From positions 868,001 to 932,000 of the forward strand of contig CM065318.1 of NCBI GenBank assembly GCA_033032175.1: 64,000 nt of DNA, read 5' to 3'. Under the pieces are notes generated by a model. The model saw only the letters and a list, made by a program, of their open reading frames with translations. It had not been told where the DNA came from and made no database searches. Below, piece by piece: positions 38,801 through 46,461 of the stretch. Position numbers and translations under genes: made by a program. This DNA is from Saturnia japonica. Taxonomy: Eukaryota; Arthropoda; Insecta; Lepidoptera; Saturniidae. Numbering within the stretch: position 1 is the first letter of the stretch; each line of letters starts with the position of its first letter.

Positions 38801-41800
38801 GCAGGCAAACGTGAGTGTAGGACGGTAAAGAAAAACAAAAAACAAATAAGATATCTAAATGACTCTTTGCGTGTCTTATATACGAAGTTCAGGTACGAAG
38901 GGGGCACTGCTTCATTTGCAACGTTTTGCCGATTCAAGCCGTTTTACGTCTTATCACCAGCTCTACATAACAGAAATACCTGTCTTTGCATTAAACATTC
39001 AAATATCAGTCACAAAATTGAAGCATTGAAACGCCACAAAATAATACATTTTTAAAATACTCATGCTCTCTTACAGAATGTCGCTTGTGATTTAGAATCC
39101 TTTGATTGTATGCACAGTAACTGTAATAGCTGTAAGAATATTTCTTTAACATATGAAAATTATGAGGAAGATCAAAATAATAATATAACGTGGTTCACGT
39201 GGGAAACTCAAAATTACACATACAGAAAATTTACGAAAGACGGAGAACAAGAAATACAAACTAAAAAGACAGTAAAAACACGCAAAACCCAAACAGTCTC
39301 CGAATTTATAAAGCTGTTTGAGGCTGATATACCAGTTTTTAAAAAACACTGTTTTATCATGTCACATCAAGCGAAATCTTACAAAGATTGTATCGAAAAC
39401 TTGGGAGATAACAATTTGGCTGTGCATTGTGATTTCTCTCAAAACTACGAGTGCAAGATGTCAGAAGAGGTCCAGTCGATGCATTTTGGTGCATCAAAGA
39501 TACAGGTTACTTTGCACACTGGAGTTATATTTTATAAAGGTGGACAGAAATCATTTTGCACTGTTTCCCCTTCCAATGTACATCAGCCACACGCAATATG
39601 GGCTCACCTTAAGCCTGTCATAGATTTGGGCAAAAACTTGGTTCCAAACCTTACGACCATACATGTATTCTCAGATGGACCTAGTTCACAATATAGACAA
39701 AAAAATAATTTTTTTCTAATCAATTATTTTTCTTTACTCTATAATGTCAATATTACATGGTCATTTTTCGAGAGTGGTCATGGTAAAGGTGTGGCTGATG
39801 CTATTGGAGGAGTTGTTAAAAGATGTTTAGATAGGCAGGTTTCTTACGGACATGATATTGTAAACGCTTCTGATGTGTATTCGACATTGCAATCGAAAGT
39901 TGAAACCATTCATGTCGTTTACATATCTGAAGAGGAAATTAACTCTGTCAAAAAATGTGTACCTAAAAATCTTAAGACTATAAAAGGAACTTTGAATATC
40001 CATCAAATTATTTCTATGTACAAAAACAACTTAAAATGCGATACTGAGTCTTGTTGTCAATACTACCAAATTCAGCATCGCACCTTAAGCTGTTTTTGTA
40101 GTAAAGTCAATGTAACTTGTAACTGCTATAATCCATTAAGTCACGTGTTTAGGAATATCCCCAAAACAATCAAACAATTACTCCAATCTGGACATGATAA
40201 TTCACGTAACATGGATATACCAGACGACATTACAATCCAAGACTTAACTACAGAGTTGCGATCGGCGGTGTTACAAATTTTTGATTCGAACATTGATACC
40301 ACGATCGATTGTGATTCTTTGTTAAATGATATTGACATTCGTGATTTGCCAGTTATAAGTTTTGAAAATTACGATCTACAACAGCAATCGCTTAATAACG
40401 AATCGGAAAATCACAATAGTTTTGAAGTGTGTAGGAAGAAAGAAGAAAATTACAAAGAAAATAAAGAACCTGTTAGTAACCTGATGTCTCATCAAATAGA
40501 ACCAAACCTTACAACATCAAAAAATCGCTTAAATTCAGACAATAAAGTTGAAAAAATACAAAAACAAACCAAATGTATGAGCTGTAAAAAATTCTACTGC
40601 CTAACTTGCACTGAAGCTCAACGTAATTTCGATTACATATGTAATCCTTGCTTTGGAGAAATTTAAGCTCCTGTTTTCTGTTTTTCAGATACTATCAACA
40701 TGGTTGTTTATTGTGATGTCGATAAATTTCTTCAAAGGAATGATTTTAATTTATGCCTCAAGGAAAATTTGGTCTGGCCTTGGGTTTCAACTCATTTCAT
40801 ATTATCCGAAAAATGTTATGGTTGTGGAACCGCAACAAACGTATCAAATGGTACATCATTTCACTTTATACTAATAATGAACAGAAAAGATATAACATAC
40901 TTATTGGAAAGTTTTTTTTTTTGGTGTCAATCATGCAAATATTTCAGTGTGTATGACCACATGCCTGAAGATGAATGTGAGTTTTGTAATTAATAAGTGT
41001 ATATCTAGTAGGATTAATATGATGATATATTTCTATTGATTCATGATATTGCCAAAAATGTACCTTATTAGAAAGTCGATAAATTAATAGTGTAACTAGC
41101 CTAAGCTAAAATGTTTTTATTTTATAAACTTTCACTGTTAGTTAGTATTATTGATGTTACCAAAATATGATTGTTACAAAACTAGTTGATTTTATGGTTT
41201 TTACGATAAAAATATAATTCATATCCAGTTTCGAAATGTTTGTTTAATAATTATAACAAATACTGAAAATTTAAGTCTGATAAGTCTTGCATGTTAGATA
41301 TATATAGTAGAAACTTGTAATGAATAAGTTTATCTAGAAACGTTAATATCTTGATAGACATCTTTTCAATATGCTAATAACCTAAGTATTTAACTTACCT
41401 AAGTTTAAATTTCATATTGTTATACTGTTAATTATTGATAACTGTTAAATTTTACTCTTAGTTACCATAATTTTGTTGACAAAATACAAGCGCTACTTAA
41501 TGTTCCTAAAATGTGATTATTGCATAACTAGTATAAGATTTCTAAGCCGATTGTTACGCTAGTTTTTGGATTTTTTTGTTATTTGTATTTTTCAGGTGAT
41601 AACAATATAAAAAGTTATATATGTATCAAACTAGTCCTAAATAATAATAACAATAATTCATTTTTGTTAAAAAATTGAGTAGGTACTTAAAGTGTATGGT
41701 ACTATTATTACAACATTTATTAGAAATACTGAAGCATTAAATGTGATTAGTAGTTACTTACCTATGAATCTCAAAATGTTACTTAATATATGATTTAAAA

Positions 41801-42999
41801 ATATTCAATAGTTTGCTTTTATTTCAAAATGATAGACATAGCTTTACATTTTTATTTGGTTACCGTATAATCCACTTGTTGTTACTGTCCCAGTCTCATG
41901 ATTCACAATTTTTATTTGTTATTTTATTTTTATTCAATAATCTTCATATTGAAACATATATAAAAATTAAAATTAATATTTAAATTATTAAAAACTATAT
42001 TTTAGGTTCGCAAAACATCGAATATACTTAGAATAAGAACTTTACATATGCTTTTTATTTATGGTAACAAAATAAAAATAAAAATGCTGAGTGGTCATTG
42101 ATTTCTTAATTTTTGGGTTTTATTTTTAGATTATATTGTAATATGTGTAGTTAAGTTTGGTAAATTTTTCACACTCATCACAAAAATGCCAAGTTTCTGA
42201 AGATATTGATTATTGAAAAATTAACAAAATAGGAATTTTTAACACACCTTTATTTAGTTTTTGTATTTTTTTTTCATTTAAACATACTTTTCATATGAAT
42301 ATTTCCAGAAAACCTCAAAAATAATGAATCAATTAATCTGATTTCATAATTAAAAAAACGATTTGTTTATATTTAAAATTTGAAAACAATTTCAAAATGA
42401 TGGCAAAAAAAATGAGAACTGCTCATAACTACTAATAAAATACCCATCATTGCTTCATCCTCGTTAGTGTTATAGCTGGTATATTATTAAATTTATGATT
42501 TTGTTAATACTCGGATATAAAAATTTATTCGTAAGTAAAACAAATCAGCACAATAATCGAATTCTGCCCGCCCACTACATAACATAACATACAATTTGAA
42601 ACAGTTCACAACTCCCCGCATCATTGATTGCAGTGCATTCATTTTGTCGAGCTAATAATTATAAAAATGGTTTAAAATAGACTAATAATGCAGTTGCACA
42701 CGTTTCTTCGCTTACGTAGAATTTCATCGTTATAACTCTAATCGTGCCTTGGACTTTGTTTTACATACCGCTCAAGGTCGATGAACTTGGAAATCTGGCC
42801 TTTAAATATATTCATACAGGAGTGTCGGGTTTATTTAAAATGTACATTTATTTAGCTTTTGCGTAAAGACTTAATTTTTTGTGAAATAAATATGGTTATC
42901 GCGGATTGGAATTTGACCCCGCAAGTTATCAACCATTAAAATTACATAAATTTAATTAATTATATTACATTAGAACTCACCTTTTACAGAAGCCGACAT
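20885..42999 (-). CDS. ACAA2: 3-ketoacyl-CoA thiolase, mitochondrial (ACAA2), 8 coding exons, 396 aa
   Basis: Coding exons in transcript order: 42981-42999, 31453-31619, 30578-30709, 28535-28799, 27877-28052, 22379-22573, 21640-21794, 20885-20966. All have GT-AG borders and their phases join into 396 codons plus stop; human ACAA2 has 397 residues. It performs the last, thiolytic step of mitochondrial fatty-acid beta-oxidation. The catalytic residues are present: Cys94 in [10 protein letters not shown], His352 in LGHPLGASG and Cys382 in [18 protein letters not shown]-like HPRPQTTLE and [13 protein letters not shown] are also thiolase hallmarks. The first exon codes only MSASVK and one base, and intron 1 is 11.4 kb of transposon-rich DNA. 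The intron between exons 5 and 6 holds a copia element. The Drosophila homologue is yip2. Confidence 0.93.
21620..21634. repeat. Poly-G run (poly-C on the ACAA2 strand)
   Basis: Fifteen consecutive G on + begin 5 nt inside the intron that follows ACAA2 exon 7, so the pre-mRNA donor reads GUAUA and then a C tract. Confidence 0.9.
21857..22040 (+). repeat. Repeat family B, copy 2, in an ACAA2 intron
   Basis: AAAACAACTTCGATGATTTTG through TTTTTTTGAAATCGGT matches the copies at 1925, 32565 (reverse) and 43850. Confidence 0.65.
23006..23198 (+). repeat. 5' LTR of the copia element
   Basis: TGTTAAAATATTAG... to ...TTTTAATTGTAACA. Contains an AATAAAG poly(A)-like signal. Compared with the 3' LTR it lacks a TAT triplet near base 17 and has a longer CT repeat. 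Confidence 0.92.
23375..27338 (+). pseudogene. copia gag-pol polyprotein, broken
   Basis: From ATG 23375 the domains follow copia order: gag capsid region; two CCHC zinc knuckles ([14 protein letters not shown] and [14 protein letters not shown]); aspartic protease [10 protein letters not shown]; integrase with its HHCC zinc region (WHEKLAH ... CESC) and core; reverse transcriptase with YVDDVLYFG; RNase H with YCDNQSA; and a terminal frame to TAA 27336-27338. Breaks seen: in-frame TGA at 23528, stop and frameshift near 24908, TAA at 25065, frameshift near 25235, stop at 25408, and frameshifts near 26495 and 27180. It cannot give a working polyprotein. Confidence 0.92.
27484..27677 (+). repeat. 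3' LTR of the copia element
   Basis: Matches the 5' LTR; followed by the target duplication GGCCT. Confidence 0.92.
28910..29475 (+). mobile_element. LINE (jockey-like) 3' end in an ACAA2 intron
   Basis: The + frame ends [18 protein letters not shown], then [19 protein letters not shown] and a stop near 29410. This is the C-terminus typical of lepidopteran jockey-like LINEs. The 3' UTR reads CATATCATCACTTACGATCA, then GGCGAGATAACAG, ending in an A-rich tract at 29470. Upstream sequence 28910-29200 is GC-richer and frame-broken. It is truncated and inert. Confidence 0.75.
30030..30110 (-). mobile_element. Short LINE 3' UTR fragment
   Basis: TTAGCCTTAGAGTCCCTGGA then GACGGCTTTTACAGCTTCAC matches, in the same relative orientation, the fragment at 19205 and the reverse complement of about 12240-12295. 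Confidence 0.6.
30139..30357 (+). repeat. Right part of the 9742-type TIR element
   Basis: ATTAAATTAAATAAATTAATAC through TTGGGCGACCGCTAGT aligns with 10255-10457, including the right terminal repeat. The left terminus is absent nearby. Confidence 0.7.
31235..31350 (-). repeat. Repeat family E fragment
   Basis: GACCGGTGGAATACCTCCACCC, then AGATCGCAGCCAAATGACCTT and GTGAGTAGGGTTACCAGA. The same block is at 56470-56620, part of it at 31980-32060, and it is in reverse at 63760-63880. It is probably the 3' region of a LINE. Confidence 0.65.
31980..32060 (-). repeat. Repeat family E fragment, short
   Basis: TTTCAGATTTCTCTCTACTTGG then GGACAGCCCACC matches the start of the 56470 copy. Confidence 0.55.
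32565..32757 (-). repeat. Repeat family B, copy 3 (reverse)
   Basis: AACAGACTTCATAAAGAAGG through CGAAGTTGGTTTTCTTTT is the reverse complement of copies 1, 2 and 4. Confidence 0.7.
32761..33159. repeat. Harbinger-like MITE, family F, complete
   Basis: A 399-bp element starting ACCCCCGAC and ending GTCGGGGGT, a 9-bp perfect inverted repeat, flanked by TTA on both sides (32758-32760, 33160-33162). A 3-bp TWA-type target duplication and no coding fit PIF/Harbinger-type miniature elements. A truncated relative is at 7027. Confidence 0.65.
33245..34511 (+). mobile_element. Decayed mariner element, copy 2 of 2, in ACAA2 intron 1
   Basis: 1,267 bp between TA dinucleotides (33243-33244, 34512-34513). 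Ends are TTAGGTCCTTACATATGAAA and its near-perfect inverse. Same family as 7575-8839 but opposite orientation. Confidence 0.92.
33397..34434 (+). pseudogene. Mariner transposase pseudogene
   Basis: The expected start codon is ATA instead of ATG (33396-33398). The helix-turn-helix region ([12 protein letters not shown], then GRPETL) is open to about 33690. A frameshift follows, then [19 protein letters not shown], another frameshift near 33950, and separate frames carry QNNVRPHT and [11 protein letters not shown]. In the second Asp motif Asp is replaced by Asn (LLLQNN rather than LLLHDN). The C-terminus [10 protein letters not shown] and TGA at 34432-34434 are preserved. At least three breaks make it inactive. 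Confidence 0.88.
34705..35236 (+). repeat. Dispersed repeat family G, copy in ACAA2 intron 1
   Basis: TTAATAGAATTGCAGTGTCTG to AGCCGCCGGCACCGTTAGC; same block order as 17895-18412. Confidence 0.72.
35237..36420. other. ACAA2 intron 1, nothing recognised
   Basis: AT-rich with a TA-rich stretch near 35380-35410. No frame or shared repeat is evident. Confidence 0.4.
36430..36650 (+). repeat. Candidate LINE C-terminal scrap
   Basis: The stretch CTCCCAGCCTATGTGCCC, then TCTTATAACATCAGGTTTTA encodes SYNIRFYKS, resembling the SYNIESFKYNVKRHL end seen at 48430-48696. The match is weak and the frame broken. Confidence 0.35.
37604..37783 (+). CDS. Putative cysteine/histidine-rich exon of the transposon
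   Basis: 180 nt bounded by a strong acceptor (TTACTTATTTTAG) and donor (AAG then GTTAGT). Read in phase 1 it is fully open, about 60 codons, and contains several Cys and His residues ([24 protein letters not shown]) suggestive of a zinc-binding fold. It has no start codon of its own, so it would need an upstream exon. It may splice to 38030 or to another part of the element. No family is recognised. Confidence 0.45.
38030..40666 (+). pseudogene. Large transposase-like protein split by one in-frame stop
   Basis: Two open segments share one frame: 38030-39055 (341 aa) and 39056-40666, whose first Met is at 39110 (518 aa). Only TAA 39053-39055 separates them; without it the frame would be about 880 codons. 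The N-terminus is very basic and Lys/Arg-rich ([16 protein letters not shown]), followed by a coiled-coil-like stretch at about 110-190. The second half has conserved-looking acidic motifs [19 protein letters not shown] and [10 protein letters not shown] (Asp108, Asp189 and Asp230 counted from Met 39110), which may be an RNase H-like DDD triad. A C-terminal KCMSC...CLTC...CNPC cluster looks zinc-binding. Related uncharacterised proteins occur in many animals as I recall. The stop may inactivate this copy, or it could be read through. Confidence 0.72.
40700..40993 (+). CDS. Small cysteine-rich protein within the transposon, 97 aa
   Basis: The frame starts at ATG 40700 and is preceded by TTTTCTGTTTTTCAG, a good splice acceptor (ends 40688), so it may be a 3' exon rather than a separate gene. 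It is in the same reading frame as the transposase-like protein, 33 nt after that stop. Residues include [19 protein letters not shown] and DECEFCN: three Cys pairs that could bind zinc. No family is recognised. Confidence 0.5.
   Translation: MVVYCDVDKFLQRNDFNLCLKENLVWPWVSTHFILSEKCYGCGTATNVSNGTSFHFILIMNRKDITYLLESFFFWCQSCKYFSVYDHMPEDECEFCN
42425..42980. other. 5' end of ACAA2 intron 1
   Basis: AT-rich with no repeat shared with the window. The ACAA2 first donor (GTGAGT) ends the region at 42975-42980. Confidence 0.4.
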
Positions 43000-45486
43000 G
43001 ATGATCAGTATATAAATGGATATTTTAGATTAAAAAAATTATTTTGATGCACTCGTGTAAAGTACAAAACAAAGTTTTAGAATGAAGCTAAGAGTAAAAT
43101 AACTAAGGAATGAAGTGAACCACAGACTAGACTTCCCGTATTAGTGTATTATCTATGGACTACTGCGAGGATACTACGAAGTGAACTGAACTGAGTAAAT
43201 TTTAATGAGTAGTTGATAAATTATCAGTAGTGAGTGAGTGAAATGAATTCAATTATGATTTATGAATGAAGTCTAGGCATGGAAACTATTGTTATTTAAA
43301 AATAATTGTCAAAGCTATGAAATTATATTTCTATCACTGCTATTTCACCTGTGAGAAATGAATTCCATATGTGCAACAAGTGATGAAAAAAAAACGCCCT
43401 CTACATTGCAGGTAGGATATTTTAGCAATCAAATATAAATTACCGTCATTTATTACAGATCTCAAAATACAAGAAATAAAGTACATTTTTAGCGCCATAT
43501 ATTACCACTTTTAACCTTTTTCATTACAAATTTTATTTACTGATCTTAAAAAATGTTTTTATATAAACGAGGAAAAATATCTAACCAGGTCTGAATGAAT
43601 TCAAATAACTATCACTTATTTTTATTTTTGCCTAAATGCCATATAAAACACTCCAAATGAATTAAAATCTGAGAGTAGTGCCAATAAGATTCAATATCTT
43701 ATTTCTAATTTCACTCAACAGGTTTACTCTTTCCCTCTATGGCACGTATTGCTGCAATTTGTCTCTTTCGCACCTGTAGCTTACACATCACACAATGGAA
43801 ATATCAAAGAAATAAAGAGATTGGGTGAAAAAGACAATTTATAACAAAAAGGAAACCAACTTCAATGGTTTTGAAGAGCTTCCTGGTGTATCTTCGAATT
43901 CAAAGGGCCAATGCTAATGAAATTAAATTGGGACTACATTTGAACTATCCCCTTTCAAACGAAAAAAATAATCATCCAAATCGGTTCATAAACAAAGACG
44001 TTATGACGAGAACCATAAAAAAACATTCGAATTGATGACCTCCATCTTTTTTTGAAGTCTGATAAAAACGGTGATAAAACAGTGATATTGCGATTTCCTC
44101 GATTTGCTATGCAGTGTAGTAATTGAATGAAAATCCGTGACAAAAACGCGATATTGCGATTTTTGCTATTTACTATGTAGTAAAGTGAAATCATAATATG
44201 ATCGTGCGCTATATGACGGGCGTATGAATTCTGAGATTTTCTGTGAAGTGTGAAGTAAAGTGAATTCAGTGTGTGTGAAGTAAAGTGTTTTTAAATGATT
44301 GTGCGGTATGCCAGGAGTATGATTTTTGCAATTTATAATTCTCCGAAATTAATTCATATATTATTATCCTGCGACTTATATTTTGGTCAAGTAAACATAT
44401 ACTTTATCATATGTAGCAGGTATTTTGGATTAAATAGCAGTGATGCACTACATTTTCCATACCAAATTAAGTTCGATTAAACTGTTTGATTATTTCATAA
44501 GAAACTGTAGATGAATGATAAAGAACGCGGTAATTGGATCAGCGAATTGAATGAATGACAGTGTTGCGAACGTGTAAAATGTCCGAAAAGTCCGAAGACA
44601 TAAATAATTGTAACCAAAGATTAATTGATTGTAACCATTTATCTTTGATTGTAACTTCAACGTATGCGCATTTTGTCACTGTTACAAATCTGCCTGTTCA
44701 GGCTATTCAAACAGACTGTTGCAGGCAGTAGTACAATGATTAGAATTTTCATTAAGTACATAACTAGTGTGTATGATATTGCATCGTGCCCCTACTAACG
44801 GAAACGTTTCTGTCCAGTTCTTATCTTTGTTGGAGACTTGGAATGCGTCTAATTTGTCATTTTATTATTTAGTAGTTTCTAAGATCATATATTCATAGAT
44901 GTAGTATAATAAACTACATCTTTGCATATGACATAAAATAAGATAAATTAAAAGACCTAATTTTTATCACTGATTATCTAATCTGTGTCATTAAAAAAAA
45001 AACTTTGAAATTTTACCAATTAAGGTTCACCTACACTTGAGAATGGCAGTAGTAACTGGTAGTAATATTTAGTCAAGTCTCAAGACAAAACAGGACTGGG
45101 TTGCCATATAAATGAAACGAAAAAAATTAGGGCTCATAGCTGCACGTTAATTAAATTATCGTACATGTACGTTAATTCCATGCCTTCGTCTGGTTTACGA
45201 TAACAAAATTTCCAAATTGTACTAAAATACCTTAATTTTAAAATTCTAAGAAATCTTAAAGAAGACCTTTTGGTCCAATATTCGAAGGTATAAATATAAT
45301 ATAATTTCGAGGTTGCTGGTACGATAACTACCGCGTTTCAGGCTGAGAACCCCAGAGATAAATAACAATTTGTGAACCCTTTGTCACAATGAATATACTA
45401 CTTTGTCAAATTTGACATTATTATACGACAACTGACAACTGACATATTATACTGTTTTATCTAATTTATTGGAAAATGCTTATGCA
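43000..45486. promoter_or_regulatory. Intergenic region between divergent ACAA2 and METTL23
   Basis: ACAA2 reads left from 42999 and METTL23 reads right from 45487, so both promoters must lie here, plus any ACAA2 5' UTR. No TATA box or initiator can be assigned with confidence. Repeat family B occupies 43850-44070. An imperfect tandem duplication (GATATTGCGATTT units) occurs at 44085-44190. The rest shows no gene. Confidence 0.45.
43850..44070 (+). repeat. Repeat family B, copy 4
   Basis: GGAAACCAACTTCAATGGTTT through TCTTTTTTTGAAGTCTGAT; the fullest + copy. Confidence 0.7.
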
Positions 45487-46182
45487 ATGAGTGATGGTAG
45501 ACCTGTAAGTGGTCAATTAAAGAAGTTCGTGTTTCGCGGCAAGTCTTCGACTAACGGCGATACTCGAGGTGAATATTTGGAAATAGTAATACCAGAGTTA
45601 TTATCAGCTGGTTACTCTTTCTACACGTGGCCGTCGGCGCCGTTGTTAGCTTGGTATCTGTGGACGCAGAGGAGACACTTGCGAGGATTAAGGGTTCTGG
45701 AGCTCGGTTGCGGTACAGCTCTACCAGGGATATTGGCAGCTAAGTGTGGTGCGCGCGTTGTTCTCACTGACAGCGTCGCCTTGCCTAGATCTCTTCGACA
45801 TTTATCCTCGTGTTGCGAAGCCAACGGCCTCGTGCCCAACCGCGACGTTCAGATTGTTGGCCTTGCATGGGGTCTTTTCTTATCCGAGGTCCACAACTTA
45901 CGACCTGTAGATTTACTTCTAGCATCTGATTGCTTTTATGAACCCACACAGTTCGAAGAGGTACTTTCCACTGTAGCTTACCTACTTGACGGTACTGACG
46001 CTAGATTTTTATGTTCTTACCAGGAACGAAGCAGTGATTGGTCGATTGAAGCTTTACTCAAGAAGTGGGGACTTAAAGGAGCCCTGCTAGACTTGGATTC
46101 ACTGAGCGAAACTTCCGGTGTCGACTACAAGACCTTGATTGGGGAGAGATCATTGCATCTTCTAGAGATAGTTCCAGCATAG
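45487..46182 (+). CDS. METTL23: METTL23-type SAM-dependent methyltransferase, 231 aa
   Basis: Intronless frame from ATG 45487. A TTG-initiated extension from 45469 is possible on paper only; ATG is preferred. It belongs to the class I methyltransferase family 16 group: SAM-binding motif I is LELGCGTALPGILAAKCGA (71-89), the acidic loop is VVLTD (Asp95), and DLLLASDCFYEP (142-153) is the family's active-site loop. Vertebrate METTL23 methylates histone H3 arginine 17; the insect role is not established. Its stop codon is 3 nt before the SLIRP start, with no poly(A) signal between, so the two appear to share one mRNA. A four-codon upstream frame (45476-45490) overlaps its start codon. Confidence 0.88.
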   Translation: MSDGRPVSGQLKKFVFRGKSSTNGDTRGEYLEIVIPELLSAGYSFYTWPSAPLLAWYLWTQRRHLRGLRVLELGCGTALPGILAAKCGARVVLTDSVALPRSLRHLSSCCEANGLVPNRDVQIVGLAWGLFLSEVHNLRPVDLLLASDCFYEPTQFEEVLSTVAYLLDGTDARFLCSYQERSSDWSIEALLKKWGLKGALLDLDSLSETSGVDYKTLIGERSLHLLEIVPA

Positions 46183-46185
46183 GTT

Positions 46186-46449
46186 ATGGCCAGTACAGCA
46201 AGAGCTGCTCGCTTGTATGTGGGCAATTTACCTTGGACTGTAGGTCACCGTCAGTTGAGAGAATACTTTGCTCAGTTTGGTCCAGTTCAGAGTGCTAGAG
46301 TAGTTTTTGACCGTTCCACTGGACTGAGTAAAGGTTACGGCTTTATTGAGTTTGCCAGTCCATCAGCAGCAGCAGATGCTACTAACAAGCAAGTGCATAC
46401 ACTTGAAGGGCTCAACCTGACTGTACAAGCTCAAAATACATCCATATAG
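46186..46449 (+). CDS. SLIRP: SLIRP-like mitochondrial RNA-binding protein, 87 aa
   Basis: A compact RRM protein: RNP2 LYVGNLPW (10-17) and RNP1 KGYGFIEF (near 49-56), with short extensions, fit SLIRP. SLIRP binds and stabilises mitochondrial mRNAs with LRPPRC. The N-terminus MASTARAARL is Arg/Ala-rich and compatible with mitochondrial import. The frame sits 3 nt after METTL23 and 12 nt before ACBD6. As I recall, Drosophila SLIRP1 is dicistronic with an acyl-CoA-binding protein, so this linkage may be old. A generic small RRM protein is the alternative reading, made less likely by this neighbourhood. Confidence 0.85.
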   Translation: MASTARAARLYVGNLPWTVGHRQLREYFAQFGPVQSARVVFDRSTGLSKGYGFIEFASPSAAADATNKQVHTLEGLNLTVQAQNTSI

Positions 46450-46461
46450 ATAGTACACAAT

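Larger units (their letters stand above)
37159..42424 (+). mobile_element. 5.27-kb DNA transposon with 25-bp TIRs and 4-bp TSD (Sola-like, provisional)
   Basis: The termini 37159-37183 and 42400-42424 are identical inverted repeats of 25 bp, starting GAGCAGTTCTCA and followed by a T8 tract. Both sides are flanked by ATAA (37155-37158, 42425-42428), a 4-bp target duplication. The + strand encodes a large protein in two in-frame halves (38030-39055 and 39056-40666), an upstream cysteine-rich exon-like segment (37604-37783) and a small downstream cysteine-rich frame (40700-40993). About 1.4 kb of AT-rich non-coding DNA precedes the right end. The 4-bp TSD, long TIR and Asp-rich core fit the Sola superfamily as I recall it. 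The element lies in ACAA2 intron 1, opposite in strand. No second copy is in this window. Confidence 0.88.

Noticed and set aside
45469..45486. TTG-initiated N-terminal extension of METTL23
   Set aside because: A normal ATG follows six codons later, and a non-AUG start has no supporting evidence.
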